Source: Macrostomum hystrix (lineage: Eukaryota > Platyhelminthes > Macrostomidae). Taken from it: DNA of 64,000 nucleotides. Positions within the stretch are counted from its first letter, which is position 1. Each line of letters starts with the position of its first letter. Below are positions 35,601 to 41,154 of the stretch, piece after piece. The notes under the pieces are model-generated. The model had not been told where the DNA came from. It made no database searches and was given only the letters and a program-made list of their open reading frames with translations. Made by a program: the position numbers and the translations under genes. The stretch lies in assembly GCA_950097015.1 (NCBI GenBank), contig CATNEN010000030.1, positions 1,163,001 to 1,227,000 on the forward strand, written 5' to 3'.

Positions 35601-37203
35601 CAGCAGGGTCACTTGTATAGCACATTTTAACCGAAATAATGAAGTGGTCTTATTAATCCGTGACTTTTCAAATTCTCAAGCGAGATAAGGGACTCCAATT
35701 AAACGTACTTTAATAAAAATATATAATTGACTACACCTGTCCCAATTGGGTCAGATGTGCAGCCGACAGCACAGCCGCAGCTATTGCGCGGCGCATCTGA
35801 TGGCTGCGTACGGCTGTTGTTGAACTGAAGCAATGCAGAGTTAAGTGTCTTGCTAAAGGACACAAATTGTTCCAGTGGAGTCGGGAATCGAACCCCCGAC
35901 CTTCAAGTCGTGAGTCCGACGCTCTAACCACTAGGCTACAACCTCTTAAACGTACTGAATGGCGACTAATTACCCAAGACCTCATTAATTAAATTGTTCG
36001 ATGCCATCATTATCTATAACTGTTTAGATTAAGATGCTCCCGCAATATGTGCAGGTTATAGGAGTAAAATAAAAGTTAACTTTTTTGTTAGGTGGTCTTA
36101 ATTAAGACAGACACACTACTGTCCAGAAAAGCCACAATATCAAAGTCTTTGACAGGGTCAACCGCCAGTTAAGTTCCGCATAAAAAAGGAAAGCCAGCTG
36201 TTTGTCAGCTAAACAAGCGAAGAATATCTACCATCCGTCATGTATCCAGCCAGTCTCTCCTGTCTCTCCGCCCAGAGAGTGAAACTGTTGGTGCGAGAAA
36301 AATTTCAATTTGGTGTCCAAGCGACTGAAACGAATAGGACTTCCCGGCTCAGTAACTAATCTGCCAAAACTATTTGACTTGTTGAATGTCAAATTGTATT
36401 GACAATTTCCGGTGCATTTTCAGCCTTTTTATAAATTATTCTGAGCCGACTATGCGAAACTGGTTTCTGAAACTGTGGAAGTCTGGTGCCATTTCTATAA
36501 TGATCATTTTCGATTCGACAACGAAAAGCACAAAAAGCTGCTTAGTGGAACTATGAGTATAATATGATTCTATCGCGCAGAAAATACTCAGCAGAATATT
36601 CTTAACTTAACCGGGACCCTCTTGTACACAGCCTTCTGCTCCCGGAACTTTCGTGTACACAGCCTTCTGCTCCCGGAACTTTCGTGTACACAGCCTTCTG
36701 CTCTCGGAACATTCCTGTACATATGCTGTGCTCCAGGGACGTTCCTGTACACAGCCTCAGCCCCAGGGACCCCTTTGTACACAGCCTCTACCCCCAACAC
36801 CATCCTGTACACATCCACCGGCTCCTTGACCCTCCTTTACACCGCAGGTTGCTCTCTTGCCTCACAGTGTCAAGCCTCTCGCACTCCCACTATAATTATC
36901 CTTCTCTCCCAACACAAAGGCAACTGGGTCACCACCGCCAAGCGAGTTCGCGAGAATGTCATCCGAGTCGTTGTCCGGCCAGTCAGCCTGAACTCGGATG
37001 TCTACTTCGAGGAGCAGAGCTACTCGGTCTGGCAGGTGGTCGGCGAACTAGGCGGTGTCCTGGGCCTCTGGTCCGGCTTGACATTCACGGGCATCTGCGA
37101 GCTGCTCGAACTACTAGCCGAGATGTCCTCCGGCCTGTTGGTCATCTTCGTGCAAAAGCTGCGCCGGCGACTGTCCGTTGTTGTCTCCGACAACCTGTGG
37201 TGA
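11382..37203 (+). CDS. DEG/ENaC-family sodium channel, 8 exons, 720 aa
   Basis: Member of the degenerin/epithelial sodium channel family: trimeric, amiloride-type cation channels with two membrane segments and a large Cys-rich extracellular domain. Joined exons: 11382-11661, 15891-16217, 21335-21715, 22225-22319, 26399-26647, 29524-29898, 31046-31217, 36920-37203. They sum to 2163 nt, phases match at every junction, and all introns are GT-AG. Residues 21-40 are polyglutamine (Q5-H-Q14). TM1 is about 108-130, followed by FPDVTICSM. The ectodomain has CKFEGRDC, NCYTM, GIRVAIHEEN, KKCGCY and CHYREYLTSYS..WP. TM2 lies in ELGGVLGLWSG (about 669-692). The N-terminal His-Gly motif reads Pro-Gly and the GxS filter reads GLT. 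Start chosen at the ATG in GTCGCCATGA, upstream of the polyQ. The ligand or gating stimulus cannot be read from sequence. Confidence 0.88.
11662..13020 (+). other. Intron 1, unique part
   Basis: No exon found. A diverged copy of the tRNA-derived SINE lies at its end (12690-12940). The short frame continuing from exon 1 to about 11780 is intron read-through. Confidence 0.5.
12690..12940 (+). mobile_element. Diverged tRNA-derived SINE (family 1)
   Basis: Matches other family-1 copies in segments: AGTCCCTGGGCTCCAATC (box B region), GGAGAGAAGGCTCG, GTGCAATTTACGCC and GTGTGTGCCTGCGT, in the same order. The tRNA head is degraded. Confidence 0.55.
13021..13830. repeat. 29/30-bp minisatellite array B
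   Basis: About 27 units of ACTTGAGGTTCTCAACACAC plus TGCAATCCCC (30 bp) or the TCACAA variant (29 bp), inside intron 1. The unit is clearly related to array A (TTGAGGT..ACAACACACT..AATCC), 2 kb upstream of it and outside the gene. Confidence 0.95.
13831..14317 (+). other. Intron 1, unique part
   Basis: AT-rich sequence with no recognised feature between array B and a SINE. Confidence 0.4.
14318..14511 (-). mobile_element. tRNA-derived SINE family 1, 3'-truncated
   Basis: On the minus strand it begins GAGTGGCAGAGTGGTCTAAT (box A), continues to GCACCAAGGTCCCTGAGCTC and GATTCC (box B), then the body CAATTTACGCCCTTGAGGGC and GCCTGACGATGAGAAAGTC. The head resembles a Leu- or Ser-type tRNA. It shares about 20 bp upstream of the head (AAGGTGAAAGTTTCA) with the copy at 21841-22158. 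Confidence 0.8.
14512..15350 (+). other. Intron 1, unique part
   Basis: No exon. A box-B-like GCGAGTTCGAATCTC at about 15315 suggests a tRNA-derived fragment, too short to classify. Confidence 0.4.
15365..15760. repeat. 42-bp minisatellite
   Basis: About nine copies of a 42-bp unit (GGGTTGACGCGAGGGTATCT + GGAGAAGAATGTGGAGTGTG GT) near the end of intron 1, 130 bp before exon 2. Confidence 0.93.
15891..16217 (+). CDS. DEG/ENaC exon 2 (TM1)
   Basis: Acceptor CTATCCCAG|GC, phase 1; donor CGACAG|GTGAAA, phase 1. Encodes GVNRLSEASSTASR, the first membrane segment (IYWCLLGLLASSFCIYHVVW) and FPDVTICSM, which corresponds to the FPxVTIC signature directly after TM1 in the family. Confidence 0.88.
16315..16490. 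repeat. 43-bp minisatellite
   Basis: Four copies of a 43-bp unit (GATATGACTTGGGAGTGGGG + TGGCTGCGGGAATGTGCGCA AGC) early in intron 2. Confidence 0.93.
16491..17692 (+). other. Intron 2, unique part
   Basis: No exon or RNA gene recognised. A short imperfect direct repeat (AAATTGAAGTTACTAATCGG) occurs twice near 17560-17640. Confidence 0.4.
17693..18101. mobile_element. hAT-type MITE with 8-bp TSD and internal minisatellite
   Basis: The element is 17701-18093 and is flanked on both sides by ACTTAGAC (17693-17700, 18094-18101), the 8-bp duplication typical of hAT transposons. The left end CAGGGGTAGGCAAACTT and the right end (inverted) CAGGGGTCGGCAAACTCCGG form terminal inverted repeats; this CAGGGGT..GCAAACT end is familiar from hAT families. 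The interior holds about 14 copies of a 16-bp unit (GAGACACGGGAGAGAT). No transposase. Confidence 0.85.
18102..19198 (+). other. Intron 2, unique part
   Basis: Several short frames, none with family resemblance. Direct copies of the foldback motif (TTTCGACCTTATGAA) begin near 19110. Confidence 0.4.
19199..19369. repeat. Foldback (long imperfect palindrome)
   Basis: The left arm 19199-19247 and right arm 19321-19369 are 49-bp inverted copies differing at about three positions, separated by a 73-bp loop. The surrounding 19070-19420 carries further direct and inverted copies of TTTCGACNTTGTGAA. Could be a foldback or MITE-type element. Confidence 0.75.
19531..19920 (+). mobile_element. tRNA-derived SINE family 1, near full length
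   Basis: Most complete copy. Head GGGTGAGTGGCAGAGCGGTT (box A), GCACCAAGGTCCCTGAGCTC GATTTC (box B), body through GTGCAATTTACGCCCTTGAG and CTGACGATGAGAAAGTCAGG, then GTGTGAGCGTGTGCCTGCG, GCCTCCTCGCTGGCTGCGGG and CCTACAGCCCTCCTGC. It ends in a TTATTATTATT tail. About 385 bp. Confidence 0.85.
19921..20455 (+). other. Intron 2, unique part
   Basis: No recognised feature between the SINE tail and the 13-bp array. Confidence 0.4.
20461..21235. repeat. 13-bp minisatellite (GGATCCCAATCCC)
   Basis: About 59 nearly perfect copies, ending 100 bp before exon 3. The unit has no stop codon in most frames, so it yields spurious 270-280-residue frames on both strands. Contains a BamHI site in each unit. 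Confidence 0.97.
21335..21715 (+). CDS. DEG/ENaC exon 3 (Cys-rich finger)
   Basis: Acceptor GCACCGCAG|GC, phase 1; donor AATCCG|GTAAAT, phase 1. Encodes GLDPEVRRKLLRFLRL, then IIRCKFEGRDC and NHLWNCYTM, followed by MEGLDLFIL. These match the family's CxFxGxxC, GNCYTFN and GLxLxL series. Confidence 0.87.
21841..22158 (-). mobile_element. tRNA-derived SINE family 1, near full length
   Basis: Minus-strand copy ending in an ATTATTATTATT tail (21841-21860 on the plus strand as TAATAATAATAA). Head GTGAGTGGCAGAGCGGTTTA; box B GGTCCCTGAGCTCAATTCC. It lies in intron 3, about 70 bp before exon 4. Confidence 0.85.
22225..22319 (+). CDS. DEG/ENaC exon 4
   Basis: Acceptor CAGTTTCAG|AC, phase 1; donor TTCAAG|GTAAGC, phase 0; 95 nt. 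Encodes DCSFSHKEYDWATLN through WKLENFK. No family signature by itself. It is accepted because the phases fit both neighbours and the frame is open. Confidence 0.75.
22320..22790 (+). other. Intron 4, unique part
   Basis: No recognised feature. Confidence 0.4.
22795..22935. repeat. 32-bp minisatellite
   Basis: Four and a half nearly identical copies of GTTTTAGCTAGTGGGTTGTG GGCTTCCATGAT. Confidence 0.95.
22936..23800 (+). other. Intron 4, unique part
   Basis: AT-rich. A 113-residue minus-strand frame (23234-23575) has no recognisable family, and I do not call it a gene. Confidence 0.4.
23805..24215. repeat. About 32-bp minisatellite (GTAGTCAGGTGACC)
   Basis: About 13 copies of GAAAGTAGTCAGGTGACCTC CTCGGTAAAATT with two alternating tail types (CTCGGTAAAATT and CCTCTGAAAAATT). 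Confidence 0.93.
24216..24660 (+). other. Intron 4, unique part
   Basis: No recognised feature. Confidence 0.4.
24670..25375. repeat. 13/26-bp minisatellite (GTCATTGAGG)
   Basis: About 54 copies of a 13-bp half unit, arranged mostly as 26-bp dimers: GGCGGGTCATT(G/A)AGG with TTAGTCATTAA. Confidence 0.94.
25376..25900 (+). other. Intron 4, unique part
   Basis: No recognised feature before the two SINE copies that precede exon 5. Confidence 0.4.
25905..26140 (+). mobile_element. Diverged tRNA-derived SINE family 1
   Basis: Retains CAGACCCTGAGATCAATTCC (box B), GCGGCGAGGCCACGTACATT, GTGTGAGAGTGTGCCTGCG, CTGCCTCCTCGCTGACAGC and CCTATTATTATGG as a tail. The middle body is deleted. Confidence 0.65.
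26193..26378 (-). mobile_element. tRNA-derived SINE family 1, beside exon 5
   Basis: Minus-strand head near 26378, box B at GGTCCCTGAGCTCGATTC, body GAAATTTACGCCCTTGAGGG and CTGACGATGAGAAAGTC. Its head ends about 20 bp from the exon 5 acceptor, so it occupies the branch-point zone. Confidence 0.8.
26399..26647 (+). CDS. DEG/ENaC exon 5 (GIRVAIH segment)
   Basis: Acceptor AAATTTGCAG|GA, phase 0; donor GACGAT|GTGAGC, phase 0. Encodes DLISNALLPKYDSNGIRVAI HEEN, then a Gly-rich turn and a KSSC cysteine. It matches the family's G(I/V)xVxIH..P and following beta-strand region. Confidence 0.87.
26660..27245. repeat. 23-bp minisatellite (CTTCTCAAGTACTGGTTCT)
   Basis: About 25 copies of a 23-bp unit, starting 12 bp after the exon 5 donor. 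Frames running through it are repeat artefacts. Confidence 0.95.
27246..27665 (+). other. Intron 5, unique part
   Basis: The frame running out of the array to 27484 has no recognisable domain. Nothing else seen. Confidence 0.4.
27666..28690 (+). mobile_element. Tc1-like element with ~88-bp inverted repeats
   Basis: The left arm 27666-27754 and right arm 28601-28690 are inverted copies; the outer 36 positions are identical (ACTCAGCAACATTAAAAACC..) and the rest is about 80-90% alike. Between them lies a Tc1-type DDE transposase lacking its DNA-binding half. Large sub-terminal repeats and the deletion suggest a non-autonomous derivative. Confidence 0.8.
27880..28430 (+). pseudogene. Tc1-like transposase fragment
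   Basis: Starts with HMTDGEQWRAIGMLVRR (remnant of the helix-turn-helix). It then jumps to VHVWAGITLN, DDNAPPHRA (second catalytic Asp) and SPDMNPIEHV (catalytic Glu). A frameshift near 28280 leads into LPQNFLRRLILGMPRRVSA and a stop near 28425, the usual Tc1 C-terminus. The first catalytic Asp region and most of the paired HTH are missing, so it is inactive. Confidence 0.8.
28741..29523. repeat. Short ~42-bp repeat interrupted by an insertion
   Basis: Three copies of CCTTTAAAATGAGCATCCAC CTGACCATGACTCACC-like sequence lie at 28762-28801, 29411-29450 and 29460-29500. The 28802-29393 insertion separates the first from the others. Confidence 0.65.
28790..29405 (+). mobile_element. tRNA-headed insertion with 12-bp TSD
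   Basis: The 592-bp body 28802-29393 is flanked by GACCCACCAGAT on both sides (28790-28801, 29394-29405). It starts with a tRNA-like head: GTCAGCGGCTAGCGTCGCTG (box A) and CTAGTTCGATTCTCCC (box B). The body is GC-rich and unlike SINE family 1. No coding frame. Looks like a long SINE with an unusual body. Confidence 0.7.
29524..29898 (+). CDS. DEG/ENaC exon 6 (thumb/palm Cys region)
   Basis: Acceptor CACCCTGACAG|AC, phase 0; donor GCGCCAG|GTGATT, phase 0. Encodes TPFARTPEDDMVQAYQQLLF, then KKCGCYSHEVP and LCFNLS, corresponding to the family's CxCxxxxxP stretch. A long poorly conserved helical part follows, with MLCHETHFKEIW at the end. Confidence 0.85.
30008..30713. mobile_element. Second hAT-type MITE with expanded minisatellite
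   Basis: Left end CAGGGGTCGGCAAACTT at 30016 and the next 60 bp match the MITE at 17701. The right end is reduced to CCTG at 30702-30705. The flanks CTTTAGCG (30008-30015) and ATTTAGCG (30706-30713) agree at 7 of 8 positions, supporting the same insertion mode. The internal 16-bp repeat (GAGACAGGGGAGAGAT) is expanded to about 38 copies. Confidence 0.75.
30714..31045 (+). other. Intron 6, unique part
   Basis: No recognised feature. Confidence 0.4.
31046..31217 (+). CDS. DEG/ENaC exon 7
   Basis: Acceptor CCACCCCAG|AT, phase 0; donor AGCCGAA|GTGAGT, phase 1. Encodes YPPNCHYREYLTSYSVTDWP, matching the family's CxxxCxxxxYxxxxSxxxWP, then an acidic helix and KNLFVHFESR. Confidence 0.87.
31320..32370. 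repeat. Polypurine GAGAGGAGAGA array
   Basis: About 1.05 kb almost purely A and G on the plus strand, built from GAGGAGAGAGGAGAGAG, GGGGTGAGGAGAG and GAATTGAGGAGATAGAAGAG segments that recur as blocks of roughly 100-180 bp. The long minus-strand frames are artefacts. Confidence 0.95.
32371..32825 (+). other. Intron 7, unique part
   Basis: No recognised feature between the polypurine array and the 50-bp array. Confidence 0.4.
32830..34645. repeat. 50-bp minisatellite
   Basis: About 37 copies of a 50-bp unit (TGCTGTGTGAGTGTGTACAG + CATCTGTGATCATCAGTGGC + TGTGTGTCAC). Some units are shortened to about 38-48 bp. A block with a TGTGCACAGC variant occurs at 33361 and again 682 bp later. Confidence 0.96.
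34741..35652 (-). mobile_element. Internally deleted Tc1-like element
   Basis: TAAGACCAC (34741-34749) and GTGGTCTTA (35644-35652) are inverted ends with terminal TA. Weaker similarity continues for about 25 bp. A broken minus-strand transposase fills the interior. Total about 0.9 kb, shorter than an intact element of this family (about 1.3 kb or more). Confidence 0.75.
34796..35539 (-). pseudogene. Tc1-like transposase, broken
   Basis: Read on the minus strand: MGKGRALSCTKIKTLFDQGV (first helix-turn-helix). A frameshift/deletion follows, into DWTKVIWSDES (first catalytic Asp), HGGGSIIVWAAFS and QQDNDPKHTSK (second Asp). Another frameshift near 35035 leads to WLAQSPDLKPIENLWNW (Glu, DD34E spacing), and the end is MPRRCQAVIKSKGHATKY. 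One in-frame stop lies in the last part. The second HTH half is missing. Inactive. Confidence 0.85.
35699..35956 (-). mobile_element. tRNA-derived SINE family 2 with 11-bp TSD
   Basis: Body 35710-35945, flanked by TTAAACGTACT on both sides (35699-35709, 35946-35956). The minus strand starts GAGGTTGTAGCCTAGTGGTT AGAGCG (box A), with GGGGGTTCGATTCCCGACTC (box B), and ends in an AT-rich tail near 35710-35730. The head looks like a complete tRNA but is part of the SINE. Confidence 0.9.
35957..36605 (+). other. Intron 7, unique part
   Basis: No exon recognised. GGTGGTCTTAATTAAGAC near 36092 resembles the Tc1 end at 34741, perhaps a stray end. Confidence 0.4.
36612..36850. repeat. 30-bp minisatellite (GTACACAGCC)
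   Basis: About eight increasingly divergent copies of TGTACACAGCCTTCTGCTCC CGGAACTTTC, ending 70 bp before exon 8. Confidence 0.9.
36920..37203 (+). CDS. DEG/ENaC exon 8 (TM2, C-terminus)
   Basis: Acceptor CACAAAG|GC, phase 1; ends at TGA 37201-37203. Encodes ENVIRVVVRPVSLNSDVYF and EELGG-type sequence: YSVWQVVGELGGVLGLWSGL, then TFTGICELLELL. This is the pre-TM2/TM2 block with the invariant ELGGxLGLxxG. The filter triplet usually GxS reads GLT. A short basic cytoplasmic tail (QKLRRRL) follows. Confidence 0.9.
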
Positions 37204-37739
37204 ACTGGCGGTCACCAGCTCCAGTCGACGTCTCAATAACTTGCCCGCCTGCCTCCTGTCATCGCCGATACTTGGCCCGCCATTGCCTAGGCTCTTGATT
37301 TGGAGGTCGATCAGCGAATCATTTTGCTATTTTTATTCCTAGAAATCTGACTTTATTTAGTCTGGTGATTGATGCCATTTGTCACAACAGTGCCCGCATC
37401 CGAAATATCTCCGATACATTTTCATCGATAACTTCCTATTTAAAAAAATCCTTATTGACTGCCCGAGATCTAAAACCATCGATTCGAAATCCTTAAGACA
37501 GAGAAAAAACTCTGAACTCGTAAAATCGTGAAAAATAAATTTTCTTGACAAAATATCGTAATCTACGGTACTTAAATAACACGAGATGACCTAACCAATT
37601 AACTACATAGACTTTTCGGCCCCCTCCTATCTTTGCAGTGTAATTCCACAATATTAAATTTCGGGTTTATGACGCTTCTATATTTCGATAATTTGAATTT
37701 TCGTGTTTGTAAAAGCGCTCCCACGAAATAAGGAGGGTT
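37204..37739 (+). terminator. 3' flank of DEG/ENaC gene with candidate poly(A) signal
   Basis: AATAAA occurs at 37534-37539, 331 nt after the stop. No other feature seen. Confidence 0.35.
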
Positions 37740-38145
37740 AGAGGGGGTTGGAGGTGACATGAGTGAGGACGGGCTAGAGGGTAAGAAATGGAAGGATGGG
37801 TGAGGAAAGAGAGGCGAACACCGAGCCAATCAGAGACGACGGAGAGAAGAAAGAAATAAAGATCAACAAGATATCGGGTTGGAGGGGGTTGGAGAGTGAC
37901 ATGAGTAAGGACGGGCTAGAGGGTAAGAAATGGAAGGATGGGTGAGGAAAGAGAGGCGAACACGGAGCCAATCAGAGACGGGGAGAGAAGAGAGAAATAA
38001 AGATCAACAAGATATCGGGTTGGAGGGGGCTGGAGAGTAATATTAGTGAGGACGGGCTAGAGGGTAAGAAATGGAAGGATGGGTGAGAAAAGAGAGGCGA
38101 ACACCGAGCCAATCAGAGACGAGGGAGAGAAATGAAGGTCAAGTT
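37740..38145. repeat. About 140-bp tandem repeat, 2.8 copies
   Basis: The block beginning GAGGACGGGCTAGAGGGTAA recurs at about 37764, 37906 and 38051. The best-matching middle part contains GAAATGGAAGGATGGGTGAG and GCCAATCAGAGACG. Confidence 0.9.
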
Positions 38146-38845
38146 AGAAGTTGAACAGGCAGTGGGAGTGAGTAGTTGAAACTACAATAAGAGTGCGGAT
38201 ACCTAAAAAATACAGAGCGGGGAAAGGGGCAAAATATTAACAACCCAAAAGAAAAATTCCAAAGCCGAACCCGTAGTTGAAAACCCGAGGAAAGAAATTC
38301 AAATCGCGAAACAAATTACAACATTTTGGAATTCGGAATTCTTAATTCGAAGCCGAAACCGAAGTCCCGATAATCAAAACTGAAATTCCAAAATTCAAAG
38401 AAGAAATTCATAGCCCGAGATATATTCAAGACAACTCGAAACCTACCCGAAAGCCAAATTTGAACTAAAAAACAGCAATTCGACTGAAATCTACCCGAAG
38501 CCGAAGGCAAGTTTGGGCACATGTGCCGCCGCTCATAAAAAAACTTTTAGCTTACCATAACAGATGCTCTTACGTCAATCTTCGAGCTCATTTAATTGCT
38601 AAGTAGCTTAATTCCTACAATTTTTCTTTTCTGCTTCGAGAAATGCGTAGAAAAAAATGCATAAAACGCGGCTCCAGTTCTGGAATCGAGAATTTTTTTC
38701 TGTCCGAAAGTCAATGTGTGCTCAATTGTCTGGCGGATAATTGAAGTAGGCGTTCAGCGAACTACAGAACAATGATATTTTTGGCCAGTGCTTGGCTAGG
38801 ACACCTGCCATGACTGACATTACACTGAGCTGTCATTTCCGAAAA
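38146..38845. other. Intergenic, no gene recognised
   Basis: AT-rich sequence with clusters of GAAATTC/CCGAAA words (38260-38520). No coding frame accepted. Confidence 0.4.
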
Positions 38846-38849
38846 TGAC

Positions 38850-39535
38850 CTTTCGACTTGCCTAATGACCCTTCAATGATCCGCCACTTCCCTAATGACC
38901 CTACAATGATCCGCCACTTCCCTAATGACCCTTCAATGATCCGCCACTTCCCTAATGACCCTACAATGATCCGCCACTTCCCTAATGACCCTTCAATGAT
39001 CCGCCACTTCCCTAATGATCCTACAATGATCCGCCACTTCCCTAATGACCCTACAATGATCCGCCACTTCCCTAATGACCCTACAATGATCCGCCACTTC
39101 CCTAATGACCCTACAATGATCCGCCACTTCCCTAATGACCCTACAATGATCCGCCACTTCCCTAATGACCATTAAAATAGCCGCCACTTCCCTAATGACC
39201 ATTAAAATAGCCGCCACTTCCCTAATGACCATTAAAATAGCCGCCACTTCCCTAATGACCATTGAAATAGCCGCCACTTCCCTAATGACCATTGAAATAG
39301 CCGCCACTTCCCTAATGACCATTAAAATAGCCGCCACTTCCCTAATGACCATTAAAATAGCCGCCACTTCCCTAATGACCATTAAAATAGCCGCCACTTC
39401 CCTAATGACCATTAAAATAGCCGCCACTTCCCTAATGACCATTGAAATAGCCGCCACTTCCCTAAGACCCTACAATGATCCGCCACTTCCCTAATGACCA
39501 TTAAAATAGCCGCCACTTCCCTAATGACCCTTCTA
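38850..39535. repeat. 30-bp minisatellite in two homogeneous blocks
   Basis: Unit CGCCACTTCCCTAATGACC + CTACAATGATC in the first half (to about 39165), changing abruptly to the CATTAAAATAGC form, then mixing at the end. Confidence 0.96.
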
Positions 39536-39990
39536 TTAGTCAAAATTCCCTAGGCATGACCACATAAAAAATCACACACAAACGATATTTAGTGATCAAC
39601 CAACCAAGTGACAGGCTCTTGTCAACTTTTCATTGTTAGATTTCGCTGTACGCCTACATTAAGCATAAATCAGAAACACAGCTAGCCACTGTGAACAGCT
39701 GAACTGTCATCATTGAAACAAAGCAATAAATCGTTGATCATGCTCTAGTTTATATGACGCGAGTAATTACCAGCCCGTTTGTTAATGTGCCCAACGCAGT
39801 AAATATTCGTCTAATAAAATTTTATATTGTTGACAAAAATCAGTGACGCCTACAGATCATAGCTCAAATTGCTGCGTTTTCTGCTTCACTTCCGAAACAA
39901 TTTGCAGAGCAAATACAGGACACTGCACTGCCAGATACAAGACTAAGCACTGTAATACCAGACTGAGCAACTGCTGACATCTAATCATAT
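39536..39990. other. Intergenic, no gene recognised
   Basis: No feature seen. Confidence 0.4.
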
Positions 39991-40420
39991 GGTCATCTAT
40001 TCATCTAGTTATCTTGTCATCTTGTCATCTTGTCATTTAGCCATCTAGTCATCTTGTCATCTTGTCATCTTGTCATCTTGTCATTTAGCCATCCATTATT
40101 CTAGTCATTAATTATTCATCTGGTTATCTTGTCATTAGTCATCTAGTCATCTTGTCATCTAGTCACCATTGTCATCTAGTCATCCTGTCATCTAGTCATC
40201 CTGTCATCTAGTCATCCTGTCACCTAGTCATCTTGTCATCTTGTCACCTTGTCATCTAGTCACCCTGTCATCTAGTCATCCTGTCATCTAGTCATTCTGT
40301 CATCTAGTCATCCTGTTATCTAGTCATCCTGTCATCTAGTCATTCTGTCATCTAGTCATCTAGTAATTTGGTCATCTATATTCATAAATTGATCTAGTCA
40401 TATGGCAATAGATTTATCGG
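39991..40420. repeat. 8/16-bp TCATCTAG/TCATCTTG array
   Basis: Irregular array of TCATCTAG and TCATC(C/T)TG words. Confidence 0.9.
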
Positions 40421-41150
40421 TTCATCTATTCATCCGGCCATCAAGTGATTTCTTCATCTTCTCTTTTACGAGCTATTCCTTTGTGATTGCAGAATGTTTT
40501 CATCAAGCCAATTTTAGAATGCGAAAAAAGAATAAGAATTAGTGAAATGATTATTGCCAAGCAAATATTTTCAATGCCAAGCAAATTTCTAGTGATTTTA
40601 TTACACAAGGGCGTGTCGCTTCTCCTTAGCCAAATGATCGCTGCTGTAATCAAGCTATACGAGTTGGCGAGTGGCATGGATTATTGGGGAGTTGAGGTGC
40701 AGGCTGAGGTGACGAGAGCAACCAACAAGGCCAAACCCGCAGGCCTTCTCATGCAAGAAATTGAGTTATCGACAAAACGCGTGTGCGACCTCCTGAATGA
40801 GAGTAGAATAGGCAGACAAAAGTCAAGCAGAAGTGCAACGGCAGTCAGTGATTGCGTGTGCCAAAATTTGTGCTCATAATTGCATTCCGCTACTCATGCG
40901 ACTCAACAGGCGACTGTAACTCGGAAATCTTTCATCATATTGTTTTTGACTAACAGGCTTACACATCCATCCTGTGTATTCACTAAATCCATAGGATTTT
41001 AGTGAAATCCATATTTTCCCTTAAAATAGTCTTCTTTCTTCGTAAGATAGCACTCTATCGATAAAACTCACTCTATTCATTTGCATTCATTATTTGAAGA
41101 CAAGAACGAAATTCCCTGTCTATTTATCTTCTAACGATATGTTCAGTTTT
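40421..41150. other. Intergenic, no gene recognised
   Basis: A 130-residue plus-strand frame (40487-40879) has no recognisable family. I do not call it a gene. Confidence 0.4.
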
Positions 41151-41154
41151 ATAT

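Noticed and set aside
35876-35945. tRNA gene on the minus strand
   Set aside because: Box A and B are good, but the segment is the head of a 236-bp unit with an 11-bp target duplication and an AT-rich tail, so it is a SINE.
36612-37298. Upstream extension of exon 8 and a second frame (204 residues)
   Set aside because: The upstream part is a 30-bp minisatellite. The GC-AACTGG acceptor at 36919 gives the correct phase and family match, and the other frame is a shadow.
40487-40879. 130-residue plus-strand frame
   Set aside because: No domain, no splice partner, and a competing minus-strand frame; likely chance.
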